Shown here piece by piece: positions 6,704 to 13,563 of a DNA stretch of 14,778 nucleotides. A program made the position numbers and the translations under genes. The number at the start of each line of letters is the position of its first letter. Positions within the stretch are counted from its first letter, which is position 1. The notes beneath the pieces were generated by a model that saw only the letters and a list, made by a program, of their open reading frames with translations, made no database searches and was not told where the DNA came from. The DNA is from Microcaldota archaeon (GTDB lineage Archaea > Micrarchaeota > Micrarchaeia > Norongarragalinales > Norongarragalinaceae), in the NCBI GenBank assembly GCA_016214445.1, contig JACROM010000019.1, positions 1-14,778 of the forward strand, in the 5' to 3' direction.

Positions 6704-8156
6704 CGAGGAAGAAATAAACAAGGCGATTGAAGATTCAGCTGAGCCTTCCGAAGAAACAGTTGAGAAGGCGCTCGAAAAAGCGGCACGCGCAGAAGGGCTT
6801 TCACTCAACGAAGCGGCAGCGCTGCTTTCAACAGAAAATGCGGAGATGGAGGAAAGGATCTTTTCTGCTGCGCGCGAAGTCAAGAAAAAAATCTACGGTT
6901 CACGGCTCGTGCTGTTCGCCCCTTTGTATTTGAGCAACTACTGCGCCAACAACTGCCTCTACTGCGGCTTCCGCAGGGACAACACGGAACTAAAAAGAAA
7001 GTGCCTTAACACTGATGAAATCCGGAGCGAAGTCGGCGCCCTTCTCGACAGCGGCCACAAAAGGCTCTTGCTGGTTGCGGGCGAGCACCCTGCTTTTTCA
7101 AACATAGACTATCTCGAGAACGCAATCAATACAGTCTACTCGGTCAGGAGGGGAAACTCTGAAATAAGGCGGGTCAACGTGAATGCCGCGCCGATGGGCG
7201 TTGAAGACTTCAGGAGGCTCAAACAGGCAGGCATTGGGACCTACCAGTTGTTTCAGGAAACCTACCATCTCGAAACCTACAAGAGAATGCATACCTCCGG
7301 GCCCAAGGCGGATTACTTCAAGCGGCTGGAAGCCATAGACGCGGCCATGGCAGCTGGCATAGACGACATAGGAATCGGCGCCTTGTTCGGCTTGTATGAT
7401 TACAAGTTCGAAGCGCTTTCGCTTTTAGCCCACGCGCGGCACATGGAGGAAAAGCATGACGGCGTTGGCCCGCACACCATATCGGTTCCGCGAATAGAGC
7501 CAGCACTTAACGCTCCTGCAGCTGCCAAACCACCTAGCCCGGTATCGGACGAGGAATTCAAGAGAATCGTAGCAGTTCTCAGGCTTGCGGTGCCGTACAC
7601 CGGCATCATACTCAGCACGCGGGAAGGCGCGGAGATGAGAAACGAAGTGTTTTCGTTGGGGGTTTCGCAGATAAGCGGAGGCTCCCGAACCAACCCCGGC
7701 GGCTATAGTGAAAACAAAAGACGAACTGACCCTTACGGTGGCGCCGTTGAACCCGGTTCCCGCACCAACCCAGGAGGCTACGCTGAAAACAACCGCAATC
7801 CGTTGGACGAGGCGCAGTTCGCGTTGAACGACAACCGGACCCTTGAAGAGCTGGTGAAAGATGTGTGCGGGCTCGGTTTCCTGCCGAGCTTCTGCACTTC
7901 ATGCTACCGTTCCTCCAGGACAGGCGACCGCTTCATGAAGCTAGCTAAAACAGGGGAGATACAGAAATTCTGCCTGCCGAACGCCATACTCACTTTCCAG
8001 GAATACTTGGAGGATTACGCTTCACCGGAACTGAAGGAGATTGGCGGGAAAGTGATAGCGCGGGAGATGCAGAACATACCGGACCCGAAGAGACGGGAAG
8101 CGGCCCTGCTGAAGCTCAAAGAGGTGAAGGAAGGGAAGCGGGACCGTTACTTTTAG
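6687..8156 (+). CDS. hydG: [FeFe]-hydrogenase maturase HydG (tyrosine lyase, radical SAM)
   Basis: HydG splits tyrosine into p-cresol and the CO and cyanide ligands of the H-cluster. Numbering from a TTG at 6681, the radical-SAM ligands are Cys88, Cys92 and Cys95 (CX3CX2C, then GFR). The C-terminal auxiliary cluster has the exact HydG pattern CX2CX22C (Cys405, Cys408, Cys431), which ThiH lacks. GPHTISVPRIEPA (263-275) carries the conserved His265, and GYxxEYL-type endings (LTFQEYLEDYASP) fit the family. At 491 residues it is slightly longer than usual because a 25-residue segment containing GSRTNPGGY is duplicated (334-347 and 359-372). No ATG is available: GTG at 6687 (preferred, with GTGGGG 8 bases upstream) or TTG at 6681, overlapping hydF by 17 or 23 bp. 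It ends 68 bp from the convergent dsrE-like gene; T-rich bases follow the stop but no strong terminator hairpin is visible. Confidence 0.95.
   Translation: MAGFIDEEEINKAIEDSAEPSEETVEKALEKAARAEGLSLNEAAALLSTENAEMEERIFSAAREVKKKIYGSRLVLFAPLYLSNYCANNCLYCGFRRDNTELKRKCLNTDEIRSEVGALLDSGHKRLLLVAGEHPAFSNIDYLENAINTVYSVRRGNSEIRRVNVNAAPMGVEDFRRLKQAGIGTYQLFQETYHLETYKRMHTSGPKADYFKRLEAIDAAMAAGIDDIGIGALFGLYDYKFEALSLLAHARHMEEKHDGVGPHTISVPRIEPALNAPAAAKPPSPVSDEEFKRIVAVLRLAVPYTGIILSTREGAEMRNEVFSLGVSQISGGSRTNPGGYSENKRRTDPYGGAVEPGSRTNPGGYAENNRNPLDEAQFALNDNRTLEELVKDVCGLGFLPSFCTSCYRSSRTGDRFMKLAKTGEIQKFCLPNAILTFQEYLEDYASPELKEIGGKVIAREMQNIPDPKRREAALLKLKEVKEGKRDRYF
7680..7796 (+). repeat. Internal tandem duplication in hydG
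   Basis: Codons 334-347 (7680-7721) and 359-372 (7755-7796) both encode GSRTNPGGY[S/A]EN followed by a basic residue pair, offset by 75 bp. Protein identity across the nine-residue core is complete, yet many third positions differ (for example CGA/CGC, CCC/CCA, TAT/TAC), so the duplication is either old and kept under selection or re-coded. HydG proteins normally have one such motif here. Confidence 0.8.
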
Positions 8157-8224
8157 ATGGTTTCGGGTTTTAGGCAGGATTACTTCTTCGGGCAAGGAAG
8201 GCTTTGGCTGCCAACGTCGGACGC

Positions 8225-8545
8225 TCAGTAAGACACGACCTTGTCGCTTGTTTTAACGAGCTCGTACAGCGTCCTCATGTTGGAGATAGGGCACGTCTTG
8301 GTTTCGGCCTGGTTGCGAGCCTTGACGCACGTGCCGCAGGCGAATATCTTGCCATTGTTTTGGGTAAACTCTTCCGCCTGCTGCCTGGCATCGAATTGGT
8401 CGGTGCTTGCCGACTCGTATTCAACGCCCTTGCCGGTAAGGAAAACGCTTACGTCGTCGCCCTGCTTGAGGGAAAAATTGGCGAACCTGAACGCGTTCCA
8501 AACTGTCTCCGCGTCATTGACCGAAACTATTACGCAAACCTTCAT
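8225..8545 (-). CDS. DsrE/DsrF-like family small protein
   Basis: A 106-residue protein of the DsrE-like fold. The N terminus MKVCVIVSVNDAETVWNAF starts with a beta strand and the DxETxWNAxRFA pattern, followed by VFLTGKGVE (35-43) and the cysteine motif ACGTCVKAR (69-77; Cys70 and Cys73), then TCPIS (84-88; Cys85). Members of this family are implicated in sulfur transfer or thiol redox chemistry, but the substrate cannot be told from sequence. The gene starts 35 bp after the purH stop on the same strand, so it is probably cotranscribed with purH, and it is convergent with hydG. GGTGG (8554-8558) lies 8 bases before the ATG and supports the start. The family call is fairly secure; a specific role is not. 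Confidence 0.85.
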   Translation of the reverse strand: MKVCVIVSVNDAETVWNAFRFANFSLKQGDDVSVFLTGKGVEYESASTDQFDARQQAEEFTQNNGKIFACGTCVKARNQAETKTCPISNMRTLYELVKTSDKVVSY

Positions 8546-8580
8546 CCTAAACCACCCTATTCATGAACGTGATTTTACCG

Positions 8581-10128
8581 CTAATGCCTGAAGTGCCTCA
8601 TTCCAGTAAACAGCATGGCCAGGCCGAGTTCGTCCGCTGCCTTGATTACTTCGTCATCCCTCAAGGAGCCGCCAGGCTGCATTACAGCGGTGATTCCGGC
8701 TTTGGCCGCTTCCTGTATTCCGTCGGGAAACGGGAAAAATGCATCTGAAGCCATGACCGCGCCCTTCGCGGATAACTTGGCCTCCTTGGCTTTCATTACC
8801 GCCAAGCGAACGGAGTCAACGCGGCTCATCTGGCCTGCGCCGACTCCCACAAGCTGCTTATTTTTCGCGAAAACAATTGCGTTGGATTTGGTGTGCTTGC
8901 AGAACCGCCACGCGAAGTCCATATCCTCTTTTTCGTCCTGGTTCGGCTTGCGTTTGGTAACCTGCTTCACTTCCTTGTACAACAGGGTGTCCGCATCTTG
9001 CACTAATACGGAGCCTCCAATCGAGTGGAACTCGTGCGGTAACTTCGCTTCCCATACTTCGGTCGCATCCAACAATCTTCGGTTCTTTTTCTCGGACAAA
9101 ATGCGCAGGGCGTCCTCGTCAAATCCCTTCGCAACAATCACTTCAACGAACCAGTCCGTCAAAACATTGGCTACGGCGACGTCCACCTTTCCGTTGAAAG
9201 CGTAAACGCCACCGAAAGCAGAAGTGGGGTCGGTCTTAAGCGCCTTTTCCAACGCCTCCGCGAGACTCTGCCCGACTGCTCCGCCGCATGGGTTGTTGTG
9301 CTTGATGATTACCGCAACCGGTTCCTCGAACTCCCTCGCTATCCTGTAAGCGGAGTAGGCATCTAGCCAGTTGTTGTAGGACATTTCCTTCCCTGCCAAA
9401 AGCTTGGCCTGCGCCAAGCCGGTCATCCGCGTATACAATGCGGCATCCTGGTGCGGGTTTTCGCCGTAGCGCAAATCATACGCCTTGTACATTGTCCTAG
9501 TGACCGAAGACGGGAGAGCTATTCCACGGGAGTTCTGGAAATAGGACGAAACCGAGGCATCATATTCTGCGGTTGTCTCGAAAGCCTTGAGCATGAGTTT
9601 TTCCCTTGTATCGAAGGAAAGCATGCCTTTGCTTTGTTTGAGTTCCTCCGCAACATTCGCGTAATCGCCTGAATCGCATACCACGCCGACGTGCGCGTAA
9701 TTCTTTGCAGCCGCCCTCACCATTGTTGGGCCGCCGATGTCTATATTTTCAACTACTTCCTCGAGGGTGGCGCCTTTCCTGCGGGAAACTTCCTGGAACG
9801 GGTAAAGGTTGACTACCACCAGGTCTATTCCGGAAATGCCGTGTTTCTCTATTGTTTCCACGTCTTCGGCGAACTCACGGCGGTAAAGGATGCCCGCGTG
9901 CACTTTCGGGTGAAGAGTTTTGACTCTGCCAGCCAGCATTTCAGGGAACTGCGTGTAATCGGAAACGTCAATTACGGGAATGTTGTTTTCCTTAAACAGC
10001 TTGGCAGTGCCGCCGGTTGAGAGTATCTCCACTCCCAGTTCCTTGAGCGTTTGGCACAACGCCACTACGCCCGTCTTGTCGTGCACGCTCACCAAGGCTC
10101 TTTTGACTTGGATCGCTTTTTCTATCAT
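8581..10128 (-). CDS. purH: Bifunctional AICAR transformylase / IMP cyclohydrolase PurH
   Basis: PurH carries out the last two steps of IMP synthesis: formyl transfer from 10-formyltetrahydrofolate to AICAR and ring closure to IMP. The 515-residue protein has the usual length. The N-terminal cyclohydrolase (MGS-like) domain shows ALVSVHDKTG (11-20), LSTGGTA (36-42), GRVKTLHPKVHAG (67-79) and NIDIGGP (128-134). The transformylase domain has RYGENPHQ (220-227), the catalytic KHNNPCG (276-282), DAFFPF and the C-terminal FTGMRHFRH. I use ATG 10128 because upstream residues of the longer frame are unrelated to PurH and overlap the promoter. A TTTAAA box at 10166-10171, shared with the divergent gene, would start transcription near 10141, a 13-nt leader. 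Many archaea use PurP and PurO instead, so a full bacterial-type PurH suggests transfer, though it is known in some archaea. Confidence 0.96.
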   Translation of the reverse strand: MIEKAIQVKRALVSVHDKTGVVALCQTLKELGVEILSTGGTAKLFKENNIPVIDVSDYTQFPEMLAGRVKTLHPKVHAGILYRREFAEDVETIEKHGISGIDLVVVNLYPFQEVSRRKGATLEEVVENIDIGGPTMVRAAAKNYAHVGVVCDSGDYANVAEELKQSKGMLSFDTREKLMLKAFETTAEYDASVSSYFQNSRGIALPSSVTRTMYKAYDLRYGENPHQDAALYTRMTGLAQAKLLAGKEMSYNNWLDAYSAYRIAREFEEPVAVIIKHNNPCGGAVGQSLAEALEKALKTDPTSAFGGVYAFNGKVDVAVANVLTDWFVEVIVAKGFDEDALRILSEKKNRRLLDATEVWEAKLPHEFHSIGGSVLVQDADTLLYKEVKQVTKRKPNQDEKEDMDFAWRFCKHTKSNAIVFAKNKQLVGVGAGQMSRVDSVRLAVMKAKEAKLSAKGAVMASDAFFPFPDGIQEAAKAGITAVMQPGGSLRDDEVIKAADELGLAMLFTGMRHFRH

Positions 10129-10160
10129 GAGAAACAGACCTGGAAAGATAAGGCAATACA

Positions 10161-10176
10161 AAACGTTTAAATGTTT
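10161..10176. promoter_or_regulatory. Bidirectional TATA-like element between purH and the aminotransferase-like gene
   Basis: AAACGTTTAAATGTTT is a near-palindrome with TTTAAA at its centre (10166-10171). It sits about 27 bp upstream of the plus-strand ATG at 10195 (leaderless start) and about 40 bp upstream of the purH ATG at 10128. One box may therefore recruit TBP for both directions. Confidence 0.5.
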
Positions 10177-10194
10177 TGTTGGAGCAAGAAACGT

Positions 10195-11676
10195 ATGAAA
10201 CCGAAGCAACCTACTTTAGGAAAAATGAAAGGGCAAAGAAAAGCGCTCCAAAAAAAAATAACAAGTTTTCAATCCCAAAAGGGAGCTGCGCCCGAACAAT
10301 ACGGCAGACGGAATTTTCCGGACCAGACTACGCCGTTGGGCAAGGAAATAATAGCCCACGGCAAAGGCCTGTTTTCCGTGTTAACAGGCGCAAAACCTCA
10401 CAACATAACATCCTACGTGGCGAGCGGAACCGGCGTCGGCGAGCCGCTGATTCAAACCAACGGGCACTACAACCAGTACGAAGGCGCGTTTCACGTGCTC
10501 GTCAACGGTTCCTTCAGCGACCGCATACGCCGCCAAGTCAAGAGAACCGGCGCAAGAAGGGAGGTTCTGGCCGCGCCGTATGGTGAAACATTTTCCAGCG
10601 CGCAACTCGCGCGGCATTTCGGCGAAAAAGCCGCAAATGGGGACACGGTCGCGCTGGTCCATCTCGAAACTAGCACTGCTGCCCAGAACAACGTCCAAAG
10701 GATAATCGAAACCGTGACGAGAGTATACAAGAAGAAAGGGCTTGACGCACCGCTTTTCGTCATCGACGCGGCCAGCTCGCCCGGAATCCACATCGGCAAA
10801 TGGGACGAGAAGGGCTACAAGGTCGCGGCGTACATGGGAACCGCTAAGCCGGTAACCGCGCACACCATGCACGGCCTCGTCTACTCCACCGAAGCGGCGG
10901 AAGAGGAAATGGCGAAAAGAAGAAAAATACAGCTCAAAGAAAAAAGCAGGCGTGAAGGGGAATTGACAAAACTTGAACGCGAAAAACAGGGACGGAAGGT
11001 CAAGCGCGTTTTATTGCCTGACATCGACCTGTACTTCGACCACGTGGCGGAACGCGCAAACCAGGCAAAAGACGTGCGCTCAAGGTTCACGCAGCCTGCC
11101 AAGGCGCAGCATGAAATCGGCGAAAACCTGTGGTGGCTGCTTGAACAAGCCGGCGGCAGCGGCAAGCAAGGACTTGAGAAGCTCGCGAAGAGCGCCCAAA
11201 AGATTATGGACGAGCGAAGGGAAATCGTTCAAGGCTATTACCTCAAGGCGCTCGGCAAACTTGGTTTTGAACATTATCCTTCGGAGCGGGCCCGTTCCAG
11301 TATGCTGTTGGGTTTGGTGAGGCCAAAATGGCTGGAAAACCTCCAGGAACTTTTGAATAAAACGTACAATAACCGCGGCGTTGCAATCCAAATCGGTTAC
11401 GGCGGCGTCAACCCCACGCTTTTCCGCAAAAGCCTGCACCCGGGGGTTAAGAGCCCGGGCGACTTCATCCGCATCAACACCTACTATCCCCGGAACATGG
11501 AAAACGAGTTCGAATACGCAGACGCCATAATCGGCTCTACGCTTGAGTTGGCGGAAGAAAAAGGGCACCTTACGGGCGAGAAACTGCAAAAAGCCAAACG
11601 CCAAATAGCGCAAGCAAAGCGCGAAGCGGAAAAAGGTTGGCTTCAGCTGAAGAAAAAATACGGCCTGAAATCCTGA
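10195..11676 (+). CDS. Divergent class V (fold type I) PLP aminotransferase-like protein
   Basis: The 493-residue protein follows the motif order of class V aminotransferases (alanine-glyoxylate / serine-pyruvate type). It has ASGTGVGE (76-83), NGSFSDR (104-110), a long helix, HLETSTAAQNN (156-166), VIDAASSPG (189-197; Asp191 would contact the pyridine nitrogen) and YMGTAKPVTAH (213-223), where Lys218 stands in the place of the PLP lysine of the usual SQK motif. About residues 234-270 form an unusually Lys/Glu/Arg-rich insertion that looks helical. The C-terminal domain has NNRGVAIQIGYGG (392-404), FIRINTYYPR (424-433) and a basic tail. Family membership is inferred from motifs; the substrate is unknown, and loss of catalysis is possible. 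The start at 10195 is chosen over an in-frame ATG at 10171 because the latter lies on the TATA box. It is divergent from purH. Confidence 0.65.
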   Translation: MKPKQPTLGKMKGQRKALQKKITSFQSQKGAAPEQYGRRNFPDQTTPLGKEIIAHGKGLFSVLTGAKPHNITSYVASGTGVGEPLIQTNGHYNQYEGAFHVLVNGSFSDRIRRQVKRTGARREVLAAPYGETFSSAQLARHFGEKAANGDTVALVHLETSTAAQNNVQRIIETVTRVYKKKGLDAPLFVIDAASSPGIHIGKWDEKGYKVAAYMGTAKPVTAHTMHGLVYSTEAAEEEMAKRRKIQLKEKSRREGELTKLEREKQGRKVKRVLLPDIDLYFDHVAERANQAKDVRSRFTQPAKAQHEIGENLWWLLEQAGGSGKQGLEKLAKSAQKIMDERREIVQGYYLKALGKLGFEHYPSERARSSMLLGLVRPKWLENLQELLNKTYNNRGVAIQIGYGGVNPTLFRKSLHPGVKSPGDFIRINTYYPRNMENEFEYADAIIGSTLELAEEKGHLTGEKLQKAKRQIAQAKREAEKGWLQLKKKYGLKS

Positions 11677-11702
11677 ACAAAATAAAGGCATTACGGCCGG
11701 AT

Positions 11703-11709
11703 TATTATT
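11703..11709 (+). promoter_or_regulatory. TATA-like box of the Nudix-like gene
   Basis: TATTATT is centred about 26 bp upstream of the ATG at 11732, with no Shine-Dalgarno between them, which fits a leaderless archaeal transcript separate from the upstream gene. Confidence 0.45.
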
Positions 11710-11731
11710 CTCGAATTAACATTCCTCTACA

Positions 11732-12127
11732 ATGGCTCCCGCAAACCCAACCGCACTTTTGTGCGCGTTGCTTGAGGACAACGGACGAGTACTGTTTTTG
11801 CTGCAGAAGGACAGCAAAGGCAACGAAAAGCTAACGTTGCCGGGTGTCCTGGCTGGAAACGAGAACCCGGTCGCGCTGCTGAAGGAAGCATTCAGCGAAC
11901 AAGCCGGAATAGACGGAGAAATCCACGAGGTGGTGATGGAGTCAAGATGGAACGCCGGCTCCAGAAAACGGAAGCGGATGATACCTTGCTTGGTGTTCAA
12001 GGTCACCGCGAAGAGCGCGCGCTGTTCTCCGGCCAAGGCGTTCTCGGGATTCAAGTGGCTAACACTCAACGAGGCGCGCACAAAGCCTCTTGACAGGAAG
12101 ATAGAGTGGCTCAGGCAGAGGAAGTAA
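11732..12127 (+). CDS. Nudix-fold protein with a degraded Nudix box
   Basis: A 131-residue protein with Nudix-domain length and layout: strand ALLCALLEDNGRVLFLLQKD, LTLPGVLAGNE, a helix, then MIPCLVFKVTA and GFKWLTLNEA. In the Nudix box GX5EX7REUXEEXGU the spacing is intact (Gly38, Glu44, Glu56, Gly59, Ile60) but the core REUXEE reads EAFSEQ (52-57). The Arg is Glu, the first catalytic Glu is Ala53 and the third is Gln57. Metal binding and hydrolysis of a nucleoside diphosphate derivative would therefore be weakened or changed; it may act by binding, or use other residues. The fold assignment is fairly good and the substrate is unknown. It is followed 45 bp later by the 460-residue gene on the same strand, which has its own promoter-like box. 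Confidence 0.7.
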   Translation: MAPANPTALLCALLEDNGRVLFLLQKDSKGNEKLTLPGVLAGNENPVALLKEAFSEQAGIDGEIHEVVMESRWNAGSRKRKRMIPCLVFKVTAKSARCSPAKAFSGFKWLTLNEARTKPLDRKIEWLRQRK

Positions 12128-12142
12128 CGATGCCAAACAGGG

Positions 12143-12150
12143 TATTAAAA
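12143..12150 (+). promoter_or_regulatory. TATA-like box of the 460-residue gene
   Basis: TATTAAAA is centred about 26 bp before the ATG at 12173, again with no Shine-Dalgarno, suggesting an independent leaderless transcript. Confidence 0.5.
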
Positions 12151-12172
12151 GATAGGACGGAATAAACAAGTC

Positions 12173-13555
12173 ATGGCAACCAACCATCATCCTGTTGCGC
12201 ATGCTTTGGTCGAATCCATTGGCAAGGTTCCGTTCGAAGACGCCTTAAATCGGCGGTCGACAAGGTTCGGCAGATTGATTAGGAGTAGAAGGAAACCATC
12301 CGGTCCAAAAGAGAAGGCGGGCGCCAAGTCGATTGAACGCAAGGAAGCCAAGCGCCTCCGTACGATTGATACTGTCATCGCGGAACATGAAGACATTATA
12401 CGTGCCCTAAAAGAACCCCCGCGAACCAGCAAAAAACCGCGGGTGCTTACGCGATGGGTTTCGCGCGCCGAAGTTTTGAGAAAAATGAGGAGCGTAGGGT
12501 TTAGGCCACACGCCCTTGACGTTGCTGCCGCGCTCGCTTTAGCGCACGAGTTGAAAAAAGAAGCTCTTCAACCGATATTGAACCGGTTCAGCAGGGCGAA
12601 TGGGCATGTCAGAGGCGCGTTGTTCGAAGGTACTCTGAACAACATTCTTTCGGCGGTGAGAATGAACTTGGTACAGAAAATACACGAGGTTCTCCACGAG
12701 AACAACAGGGCTTACGGTACCAAGGAGCTCGCAGAAGCGCTCAAAACAAGCCCGACACTCAAAAACCGCGTGCACATTTCTGATGTGCTTGGTGTTCTAG
12801 ACCTGGCTGGACTGACGTACAAATTGCCGAATGAGTTGAAAGAAAGTGGCGGGTGGGAATACCGGTGGATACATGCCTGCCATCAGCACTCTCCGGCGAC
12901 CATCCCCGTATGGAACCTCGACTGGCAAATATTGCGGCATCTGCATGAACAGGGGCGCACGAGCATTACTACGCTCTCAAAGCCATTAAAATTTTACGGA
13001 AAGGAGTTCGGCTCTGCAGAAGGCAAAGCTTCATACGAAAGCGTCAAAGAGTCTTTAGGCAGGCTGCAGAAGGCTCGTTTGATCAAACGGGAGTCCGAAC
13101 GCGGTTCTGCAGCGACCCTGACGGAATATGGCGAGCACCTTTTAAAAGAGCAGAATAAGCTTGACTACCTTCACCCTGCGTTGCGGATTCTTTTGCTCGG
13201 CCTTCCTCGTGAACAGGAAGAGCTCAAACCTAGAGAATTGCGTATTCTCGAACACATAACCGGGTGGACGCGCATTCACGCTGCCCTTGAAAAAGAGAGA
13301 AGAAAAGCTGGAAAAGAAGGACAGTACGTAGGCGTTAGCGCGGTGAAAAAAACATTAGGACTAAAACATAGCAAAATACAAAGTGTTGCGGCAGGCCGCG
13401 CGCCATGGAAAGCGGTCTCCCCGGACAATCTGCAACATTTCTATTTGCCCCTCTTGGAAAAAAGGAACCCCGAACTGGCCGGCCACTTCCGCGCGGTTTT
13501 GGAAGCGTGGCTCAAGGAAAAAAAGCGAGTATATAGGCAGTTCAAAAAGCTATAG
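12173..13555 (+). CDS. Hypothetical protein with winged-helix-like segments
   Basis: I do not recognise this 460-residue protein as a known family. It has no signal peptide or membrane segment. Residues 30-65 are very basic (RFGRLIRSRRKPS and after). At least two stretches look like winged-helix domains: 166-218, with YGTKELAEAL then VLGVLDLAGLTYKLP, and 249-325, with ILRHLHEQGRTSITTLSK, a recognition-type helix ESVKESLGRLQKARLIKRE and the wing-like GSAATLTEYG. A third helix-turn-helix-like stretch is YVGVSAVKKTLGLKHSKIQSVAAGR (385-409), whose first 20 residues resemble a resolvase or repressor turn. A DNA- or RNA-binding or regulatory role is plausible. The C terminus is basic and helical. 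The start fits a TATA box 26 bp upstream. Its stop lies 8 bp from that of the convergent deacetylase gene. Confidence 0.75.
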   Translation: MATNHHPVAHALVESIGKVPFEDALNRRSTRFGRLIRSRRKPSGPKEKAGAKSIERKEAKRLRTIDTVIAEHEDIIRALKEPPRTSKKPRVLTRWVSRAEVLRKMRSVGFRPHALDVAAALALAHELKKEALQPILNRFSRANGHVRGALFEGTLNNILSAVRMNLVQKIHEVLHENNRAYGTKELAEALKTSPTLKNRVHISDVLGVLDLAGLTYKLPNELKESGGWEYRWIHACHQHSPATIPVWNLDWQILRHLHEQGRTSITTLSKPLKFYGKEFGSAEGKASYESVKESLGRLQKARLIKRESERGSAATLTEYGEHLLKEQNKLDYLHPALRILLLGLPREQEELKPRELRILEHITGWTRIHAALEKERRKAGKEGQYVGVSAVKKTLGLKHSKIQSVAAGRAPWKAVSPDNLQHFYLPLLEKRNPELAGHFRAVLEAWLKEKKRVYRQFKKL

Positions 13556-13563
13556 CCGCTTCC

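Noticed and set aside
6687..8156. ThiH (thiamine tyrosine lyase) instead of HydG
   Set aside because: ThiH lacks the C-terminal CX2CX22C cluster that is exact here, and there are no thiamine genes nearby.
10176..10586. 136-codon frame overlapping the start of the aminotransferase-like gene
   Set aside because: It is rich in Arg, Gln and Ser without any pattern, while the overlapping frame carries class V motifs throughout.
11637..11834. Small cysteine-rich plus-strand frame spanning the gap before the Nudix-like gene
   Set aside because: It overlaps the 3' end of the preceding gene and the start of the Nudix-like gene, whose frame has the domain pattern; the cysteines arise from the shifted frame.
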